DNA from: Paraburkholderia sp. BL9I2N2
Lineage (GTDB): Bacteria > Pseudomonadota > Gammaproteobacteria > Burkholderiales > Burkholderiaceae
Direction: 5' to 3'
Assembly (NCBI RefSeq): GCF_004339745.1
Contig: NZ_SMGP01000001.1
Span: 62,001 to 126,000 of the forward strand
Length of the DNA: 64,000 nucleotides
A program made the position numbers and the translations under genes. Below the pieces are notes generated by a model. It was not told the DNA's origin. It ran no database searches and saw nothing but the letters and a program-made list of their open reading frames with translations. Below are positions 58,771 through 64,000 of the stretch, one piece after another. Position 1 is the first letter of the stretch, and every line of letters starts with the position of its first letter.

Positions 58771-58846
58771 ACCACCGGCATCAACCGGTGGTCAGGTTTA
58801 GCAGCCTGCGCCAAAAACCGCACACCCGCCTAGGCGGGGCGTGCGT
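58771..58846 (+). ncRNA. C4-like antisense RNA (candidate)
   Basis: About 76 bases, the size of phage P1 C4 RNA. First hairpin ACCACCGG-CATCAA-CCGGTGGT (58771-58792, perfect 8-base stem); then a mostly single-stranded segment 58795-58818; then a GC-rich hairpin CGCAC..CCCGCC-TA-GGCGGG..GTGCG (58819-58845). The middle segment is near-complementary (about 20 of 24 positions) to 58911-58933, roughly 100 bases downstream in the same transcript, which is how C4 works on the ant/icd message. Family assignment is inference from layout and complementarity; I could not run a covariance search. Confidence 0.5.
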
Positions 58847-58910
58847 CTGCCTCTACACGCCTTATTTCAATGGGCGGGCCGTGGTGGGGAGCCGAAAGGC
58901 TCGCCGGTTT

Positions 58911-58933
58911 GTTTTTGGCCCGGTCTGCTAACC
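58911..58933 (+). promoter_or_regulatory. Putative target of the C4-like RNA
   Basis: GTTTTTGGCCCGGTCTGCTAACC in parts: GTTTTTGGC pairs with GCCAAAAAC (58810-58818) and CTGCTAA-CC pairs with GGTTTAGCAG (58795-58804). It lies 73 bases before the ATG of the 149-codon gene and is followed by a further hairpin-rich stretch. A GAGCC-GAAA-GGCTC tetraloop hairpin (58890-58903) sits just before it. Confidence 0.5.
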
Positions 58934-59005
58934 CGCTACGTGCCCGCTCACCCTCCTTGCAAGCGAGTGTCGGGCGATCCAAGTAAGTCTTAGGGAGATC
59001 GCACC

Positions 59006-59455
59006 ATGAGCAAGTCCATCAAAAATCAACCTGCCTCACGCCCGCCAGTCGATGCCTTGCAGTACGAAAAACTCGCTCTGTCGGCATTCGGTTCGTGCGA
59101 ACGGCAACTGACTCAACTCAACAGACTGGCTACACTTGCGACCTCGATATATAGGAATCCTGCATTGACGAATCACGAGCGGCGTAGCCGGCAAGTGCTA
59201 CTCGAGTTGCTGGTCGAGACATGCGAGGAGTATGAGCGAGAAGTGGAATGCGACCGCGAACTGTACCAGGTGATTGCGCTCGATGCGCGTGGCATCGCTC
59301 ATCGCCGAATTACGGCAAGTGCTGCGGCGAAACTTCTTGCGAAAGCGGGGAAGGAAACCAAGAAGGACGATGCGAGCGTTGCACGAAGCGTGACCGCGAC
59401 GCGTAAGTCGGCACGGCGTGCGGCCGATGTAGCCGTTGCTGCGACTGCACACTGA
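59006..59455 (+). CDS. Unrecognised 149-residue protein downstream of the C4-like leader
   Basis: I do not recognise a family. The protein is cytoplasmic, without signal or membrane segment. Residues about 18-95 look like a helical bundle (YEKLALSAFGSCERQLTQLNRLATLAT; RRSRQVLLELLVETCEEYEREVECDRELYQVIA), including Cys residues and a Glu-rich helix. The last 45 residues are Lys/Arg/Ala-rich (AAAKLLAKAGKETKK; VTATRKSARRAADVAVAA), possibly nucleic-acid binding. AGGGAG lies 8 bases before the ATG. By analogy to P1 the downstream gene of a C4 leader is a phage antirepressor or cell-division inhibitor; nothing in this sequence proves either. Confidence 0.75.
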   Translation: MSKSIKNQPASRPPVDALQYEKLALSAFGSCERQLTQLNRLATLATSIYRNPALTNHERRSRQVLLELLVETCEEYEREVECDRELYQVIALDARGIAHRRITASAAAKLLAKAGKETKKDDASVARSVTATRKSARRAADVAVAATAH

Positions 59456-59495
59456 GACGAACTGCAAACACGTTCAGCACGTTTCAGCACGTTTC

Positions 59496-59735
59496 CACGC
59501 CGCGCTGAAGTCGGCCACACGGCGCTCCTGCGCGGCGGCTCAACAATGCTCGACTGCAGCACGGCGCTTGCGAAGTTGATTGGTGAAGGATGGTAAGCGA
59601 CTGGCCTGCCGCAAAACGCCTATGCAACTGGTGGCCGCACCAGATCGTGCGGCCGTCAGAAAATCTGATCACGATGACTCAATTCGTCGACGCGATCGTG
59701 ACGCGCTGCCCGTAGCGGGCGGCTCATCCTTTGCA
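59496..59735 (+). pseudogene. Decayed internal fragment of proA
   Basis: Nucleotide-level similarity to the intact proA at about 57265-57490 (protein residues about 130-207). Shared landmarks in order: CTGAAGTCGG, CTGCGCGGCGG, GCGAAG(T/C)TGAT(T/C)GGTGAAG, CTG(G)TGGCC, GACCGTGCGG / GATCGTGCGG, CTGATCACGATGAC, GAATTCGTCGACG. Short deletions and TAA/TAG stops break the frame. Both ends are abrupt, so this is a relic of a partial duplication. Confidence 0.8.
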
Positions 59736-60342
59736 ACCCGCTGGTCACTCTTCAGGCGAGTTCGCATCTATTTATCTGAATCCGGATCGGCTGATGTGAC
59801 GTCGCTCGCCGGATGGCAGGAATGCGCGGCGTGCATTGCGTCACCGCGTTTGGGCGCTCAACGCAGATTCGCCGTTTTGACTTGAGTTCCCGATTGCATC
59901 CCGCACACCGATGCTCAATTTAAGGCGCGATTTATCGCTGCTTCGATTAAGACTTTTCCGAAGCATGGCGCAATAGTTTTGCCACAAATGTCCGCTGCTT
60001 AGCAAGCGTCAACGCTGCCATTTCGCGGCCTACAGTTCAGCATATTCCTATTGTCCGCGCGTCTTGCGTAATGGACGTCTACAGCTCTTCATCTCTCGAC
60101 TGCCGACAGCGCTGTCGCCGTGACAGTTGCACAAACAATCTGCACTCAAATCTCTCGTCTCCTTTGTCTGAAATGCCCGCGCGTCTCTGAGGCGTTTTAG
60201 TCCTTGTCTGATTCCGTCTGCTTCTCTCGTCTCATATTCTGCAAATCGAACATTAGCAAAGCACGACGGCCCTAGCCACGCTTCGCTCGATGTCGGGCCG
60301 CAAACGTGGTTGTCGTGTTTTTAATTTTTACTGTGAGTATTC
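59736..60342. other. Region between the proA relic and the adhesin gene, no gene seen
   Basis: Base composition falls from the typical GC-rich level to nearly balanced, most clearly from about 59900 to 60340. Only short unsupported frames. It probably contains the promoter and leader of the adhesin gene; no consensus pair stood out. Immediately before the adhesin ATG is an A/T-rich run with a weak GTGAG ribosome site. Confidence 0.5.
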
Positions 60343-63300
60343 ATGAACAAGAATCGATTTCGCCGGGTATTTAGCAAACGTCTCGGCATGCTGGTCGCTG
60401 TTGCAGAAAATGTCGTGAGCCAGGGCAAGGCGGCTGCGGGTGAAAGCGCTGCAGCCGGCGCATCGGGTGGTGAGCTGGGGGTCGTGTCGTCGTTGACGGC
60501 GACGGCGGTGCTGGCGCTGTTGGTGCTGGACCCGTCGATCGGTCATGCGCAAGCTCTGCCGACCAACGGTCAGGTGGTCGTGGGCCAGGCGAGCATCGCG
60601 CAGTCCGGCGCGAACATGAACATCAACCAGGGCAGCCAGCGCACGGTCATCAACTGGGATACGTTCAACGTCGGCCAGGGCAACACGGTGCAGTTCAATC
60701 AGCCGAACGCCCAGGCGCAGGCGCTGAACCGCGTGGTGACGGGCGCGCCGTCGAACATCCAGGGCACGCTGCTGGCCAATGGGCAGGTGCTGATCCAGAA
60801 CGCCAACGGCGTGCTGTTCGGCAAGGGCGCGGTGGTGAACGTGGGTTCGCTGCTGGCGACGACGAAATCGGTCGACACGAACCAGTTCATGGCGGGTGGT
60901 CCGCTGCAACTGGGTTCGACGGGCACCAACGCAAGCGTGGTGAACGACGGCCAGATCCAGGCGCAGGGCTTCGTGGTGCTGATGGGCGACCAGGCGCGTA
61001 ACACGGGCACGATCACGACGGCGAAGGGCGGCCAGGTGGCACTTGCCGCGGGCGATAGCGCGACGGTTGCGCTGGCCAACGGTCAGGGCATCCAACTGAT
61101 GCTGACGAATGCGACGGCCAGCGCTCTGGTGGAGAACAGCGGCACGATCAAGGCCGACAACGGCAGCGTGCTGCTGACGGCACGCGGCAAGGACACGCTG
61201 CTCAACACGGTGGTGAACCTCTCGGGCGTGACGCGTGCGGGCACGGTGGTGGCCGATGCAGGCGCGACGGGCGACGTGGCGGTGACGGGCAAGATCGATG
61301 CGTCGAACAAGGCGGCAGGTGGCGTGGGCGGCACGGTGGTGCTGTCGGGCGACCGCGTGGGCGTGTTCGGCAATGCATCGGTGGACGTGAGCGGCGATGC
61401 GGCTGGCGGCAAGGTGATCATGGGCGGCGACAGCCTGCATCAGCTCGCGGGCACGCAGGCGCAGACGATGCTGCAGGACGGCGTGAACTTCGCGAATTAC
61501 ACGCAGGTGGATGCGGGCGCGACGATCAAGGCGGACTCCGCGCATGGCAATGGTGGCTTCGTCGAAACGTCGGGTCACAACCTGGACGTGGAAGGCGCAG
61601 TGAGCGCAGCGGCAGCGGAAGGCAAGGCCGGCCAGTGGCTGATCGACCCGACGGACGTGACGATCAGCACGGGTGCGGACGCGGGCTATACGGGCAACGT
61701 GACGGGCGGCTTCAGCGGCACGGGCAACAGCGCGACGGTGAAGAACGCGACGATCAGCAGCGCGCTGAACGCGGGCACGGACGTGACGATCACGACGGCT
61801 AGCGCAGGCACGGCGACGGGCAACATCGTGCAGCAGGCGGGCGCGGACATCACGAAGACGGCAGGCGTGGCGGCGAACCTGACGCTGGCAGCCAACGGCA
61901 GCATCACGCTGAACGGCAACATCACGTCGACGTCGAATGCGCTGAACCTGAACCTGACGGCGGCCATGGGCCGGGCCAACGGCTCGGTGCAGACGAACGC
62001 CGGCACGACCCTCGATCTGAACGGCGGCAACCTGACCATCTCGGGCAATACGACGGGTGGCGCGGGTAATGCCATCACTCTGTACGGTAACCAGTTGAAC
62101 GTCGGCGGCGCCACGATCACGGGCGCGGCCAATACGGGCGCAGGCGTAGCCTTCGTTAGTAAGTTCACGGAGATCGGCAACGGCCCGGTGACCGTGTCGG
62201 GCACGTCCAATACCGGCGATGGCGTTCAGTTCTGGTCCGGCAACATGTCGATGAGCCAGGGTTCGACGCTCAACGTCAGCGGCCAATCAGCCGGTGGAAG
62301 TGGACACGGGGTTCTCCAGAATGGGGGCACGACGATCGATCTGCATGGCGGCAACCTCACGATCACGGGCAACACCACGGGCGGGTCAGGCAATGCGGTC
62401 GAGCTCGACGGTAACGTCACGAACGTCGGGACAGGAGCGATTACCGGCGCTGCCAAGGGCGGTGCCGGCGTGACGTTCGGGGGCGGCAATTACACCCAGA
62501 CCAGCGGCACGATGACGGTGAACGGCACGTCCCAGGGTGGCACCGGCGTGAACTTCTCGAACAACTTTACGATGTCCGGCGGACAGCTTTCGGTCACGGG
62601 TGCTTCCACTTCGAACGCCGGCGTACGGTTGTGGGGCAACTTCAACCAGTCCGGTGGCACGACGACCATCAACGCCTCGTCCAGTACCTATTACGCCATG
62701 TCGGAAGCCGGCAACATCGCGTTGTCGGGCAACGCCCTATTCAACGCGACCGCCGCATCGTCGGGCCGTGCGTGGTACCAGTGGCAGGGCGCCACCACGC
62801 TGAGTGTTTCCGGCAACGCGGTGGCCAATGTGGACACGACCGGCATCGCCCTGTGGGGCACCGACACCGTCAGCGACTATGGTCAGCTGAACATCAAGAG
62901 CACCCAGGCAAACACCAACGCCATCAGTGTGGCCAACGTCCTCAACATCTCCGGGCACGGCGCTGTCTCGCTCATCGGTAACAGCGACGGTGCCTCTGGC
63001 GTAATGGTGCAAGGCGCCGTCAATCTCGCGGATGAGGGCAGCCTCAACGTGCGGGGTACGTCGAACATCGGCGACGCCGTCGATGTATACGGCACGGTCA
63101 ATGTCGCAGGGAATGCCTCCAGTGTCCTCAGCGGTACATCGAACAGCGGTGCCGGCGTGATCGTCGAAGGTGCCATCAACACGTCCACCACCGGCACGAC
63201 CGACATTAATGGCACGTCCATCAGCGGCGCCGGCACTTCGATCCTCGGCAATGTGACCACCACCGACCAAGGCACCACGACCATTAACGGCCAGTCGACC

Positions 63301-64000
63301 AACGGTGCTGGCGTCCAGGTCGCTGAGGGCGCGGTGATCAGCACCAACGGCTCGGGTTCGACCGAGATCAACGGTGCCTCCACCAACGGTTCGGGCGTGG
63401 TGGACAACGGCTCGATCAACACGTCGGGCAACGGCACGACCGATATCAGCGGCAACTCGACCAACGGGTCGGGTGTGATCGTCGATCCGAACGGTTCGGT
63501 CAACACGATGGACAATGGCACGACGAACATCTCGGGCAATTCGACCAATGGTAACGGCACGGACATCAACGGCTCGGTGAACACCAGCGGTAACGGCACG
63601 ACCGATATCAGCGGTAACTCGACCAATGGCACGGGCGTGGTCGTCGACCCGAACGGTTCGATCAACACGACGGACATTGGCACGACGAACATCTCGGGCA
63701 ATTCGACCAACGGTGACGGCACGGACATCAACGGCTCGGTGAACACCAGCGGTAACGGCACGACCGATATCAGCGGCAACTCGACCAACGGGTCGGGCGT
63801 GATCGTCGATCCGAACGGTTCGGTCAACACGACGGACAATGGCACGACGAACATCTCGGGCAATTCGACCAACGGTAACGGCACGGACATCAACGGCTCG
63901 GTGAACACGTCGGGTAACGGCACGACCGATATCTCCGGCAACTCGACCAACGGTTCGGGTGTGATCGTCGATCCGAATGGTTCGATCAACACCACCGATA
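60343..64000 (+). CDS. Two-partner-secretion (TpsA) filamentous haemagglutinin-like adhesin, incomplete at window end
   Basis: Open for 1219 codons without a stop, running off the window. N terminus: extended signal peptide (ESPR-like MNKNRFRRVFSKRLGMLVAV, hydrophobic core about 45-66, cleavage after HAQA near residue 71). Residues about 72-330 are the TPS (haemagglutination-activity) domain: LPTNGQVVVGQASIAQSG, NINQGSQRTVINWDTFNVGQG, IQNANGVLFGKGAVVNVGSLLATT (NANG in place of NPNG), and later ALAAGDSATV. QWLIDPTDVTIS about residue 430 is typical of large exoproteins. The rest is Gly/Asn/Thr-rich beta-helix, then tandem 54-residue repeats from about 1022. Exported by a TpsB/FhaC-type pore expected outside the window. 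Likely surface adhesion or competition; the functional C terminus is not visible. Confidence 0.9.
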   Translation, partial: MNKNRFRRVFSKRLGMLVAVAENVVSQGKAAAGESAAAGASGGELGVVSSLTATAVLALLVLDPSIGHAQALPTNGQVVVGQASIAQSGANMNINQGSQRTVINWDTFNVGQGNTVQFNQPNAQAQALNRVVTGAPSNIQGTLLANGQVLIQNANGVLFGKGAVVNVGSLLATTKSVDTNQFMAGGPLQLGSTGTNASVVNDGQIQAQGFVVLMGDQARNTGTITTAKGGQVALAAGDSATVALANGQGIQLMLTNATASALVENSGTIKADNGSVLLTARGKDTLLNTVVNLSGVTRAGTVVADAGATGDVAVTGKIDASNKAAGGVGGTVVLSGDRVGVFGNASVDVSGDAAGGKVIMGGDSLHQLAGTQAQTMLQDGVNFANYTQVDAGATIKADSAHGNGGFVETSGHNLDVEGAVSAAAAEGKAGQWLIDPTDVTISTGADAGYTGNVTGGFSGTGNSATVKNATISSALNAGTDVTITTASAGTATGNIVQQAGADITKTAGVAANLTLAANGSITLNGNITSTSNALNLNLTAAMGRANGSVQTNAGTTLDLNGGNLTISGNTTGGAGNAITLYGNQLNVGGATITGAANTGAGVAFVSKFTEIGNGPVTVSGTSNTGDGVQFWSGNMSMSQGSTLNVSGQSAGGSGHGVLQNGGTTIDLHGGNLTITGNTTGGSGNAVELDGNVTNVGTGAITGAAKGGAGVTFGGGNYTQTSGTMTVNGTSQGGTGVNFSNNFTMSGGQLSVTGASTSNAGVRLWGNFNQSGGTTTINASSSTYYAMSEAGNIALSGNALFNATAASSGRAWYQWQGATTLSVSGNAVANVDTTGIALWGTDTVSDYGQLNIKSTQANTNAISVANVLNISGHGAVSLIGNSDGASGVMVQGAVNLADEGSLNVRGTSNIGDAVDVYGTVNVAGNASSVLSGTSNSGAGVIVEGAINTSTTGTTDINGTSISGAGTSILGNVTTTDQGTTTINGQSTNGAGVQVAEGAVISTNGSGSTEINGASTNGSGVVDNGSINTSGNGTTDISGNSTNGSGVIVDPNGSVNTMDNGTTNISGNSTNGNGTDINGSVNTSGNGTTDISGNSTNGTGVVVDPNGSINTTDIGTTNISGNSTNGDGTDINGSVNTSGNGTTDISGNSTNGSGVIVDPNGSVNTTDNGTTNISGNSTNGNGTDINGSVNTSGNGTTDISGNSTNGSGVIVDPNGSINTTD
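63409..64000 (+). repeat. 162-bp tandem repeats in the adhesin gene
   Basis: Units begin at 63409, 63571, 63733 and 63895, an exact 162-base period (54 residues), about 3.65 copies before the window ends. Each unit encodes NGSxNTSGNGTTDISGNST and then a second, related half with VDPNGSxNT and NGTTNISGNST. Divergence between copies is low, indicating recent duplication or homogenisation; degenerate half-units continue upstream to about 63000. Confidence 0.92.

Noticed and set aside
58880..58920. Riboswitch in the leader of the 149-codon gene
   Set aside because: No match to a riboswitch core that I know; the long internal complementarity fits antisense pairing better.
60328..62286. Long antisense frame (652 codons) opposite the adhesin
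   Set aside because: Arg/His-rich shadow of a GC3-biased, repetitive sense gene; the plus strand has the signal peptide and TPS motifs.
62883..63995. Antisense frame of 370 codons with a Val/Pro/Leu-rich repeat
   Set aside because: It is the mirror of the 162-bp repeats; no ribosome site and no domain.
63409..64000. CRISPR-like regular repeat
   Set aside because: Period is 162 bases, units are contiguous without unique spacers, and they lie in an open coding frame.

Overview
The window looks like chromosome 1 of a Paraburkholderia/Burkholderia-type betaproteobacterium. Evidence: GC-rich DNA with strong GC3 bias, nrdB followed by an AAKKA-repeat histone H1-like gene, the aroQ-accB-accC-prmA order, an mpl-hydrolase-RNase II-aroE run, and single-copy genes (leuS-lptE-holA-proA, dapB, fur-bamE) that read as family members from that group. 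No rRNA or tRNA gene was seen.

Layout. 1-2.8 kb: nrdB and the H1-like nucleoid protein. 2.9-11.2 kb (minus strand): a lipoprotein, a PfkB-type kinase, tpx, a zinc-ribbon membrane protein, prmA, accC, accB, aroQ, a TlpA-like thioredoxin and a conserved hypothetical. 11.5-17.4 kb (plus): mpl, an alpha/beta hydrolase, an RNase II-family exonuclease, aroE and mtgA; the 3' part of mtgA drifts to a different codon use. 17.4-20.05 kb is an accessory island: two 307-bp inverted arms around a 605-bp spacer, with a 1366-bp IS4-family element in the left arm (10-bp target duplication, perfect 21-bp ends).

20.1-30.8 kb is a sugar catabolic cluster: IclR regulator, DgoK, KDPGal aldolase, two SDR dehydrogenases, AraF-AraG-AraH importer, lactonase and aldose epimerase. 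Together they could import L-arabinose/D-galactose, oxidise it through lactone and aldonate, and (for galactose) finish through KDPGal; the sugar-acid dehydratase is missing from the window. 30.9-44.3 kb is mostly core metabolism (pyrF; thiL-pgpA-pncC-cupin; maeB; rsmE; a VOC protein; speE; tkt; gapA) with a secreted-RNase/barstar pair at 37.5-38.5 kb. 44.3-48.2 kb is an allantoin-related unit: FadR-type regulator with palindromic operators, a frameshifted dctA-type transporter, alc and allA. 48.3-58.6 kb is core again: fur, bamE, dapB, exbB/exbD, leuS, lptE, holA, proA, hemJ.

58.7-64 kb is accessory. A structured leader has a 24-nt segment near-complementary to a segment about 100 nt downstream, which is the logic of phage P1/P7 C4 antisense RNA. 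It precedes an unrecognised 149-codon gene. A decayed partial copy of proA follows, then a two-partner-secretion adhesin that runs off the window and contains exact-period 162-bp (54-residue) tandem repeats. The C4-like unit is my best candidate for something undescribed.
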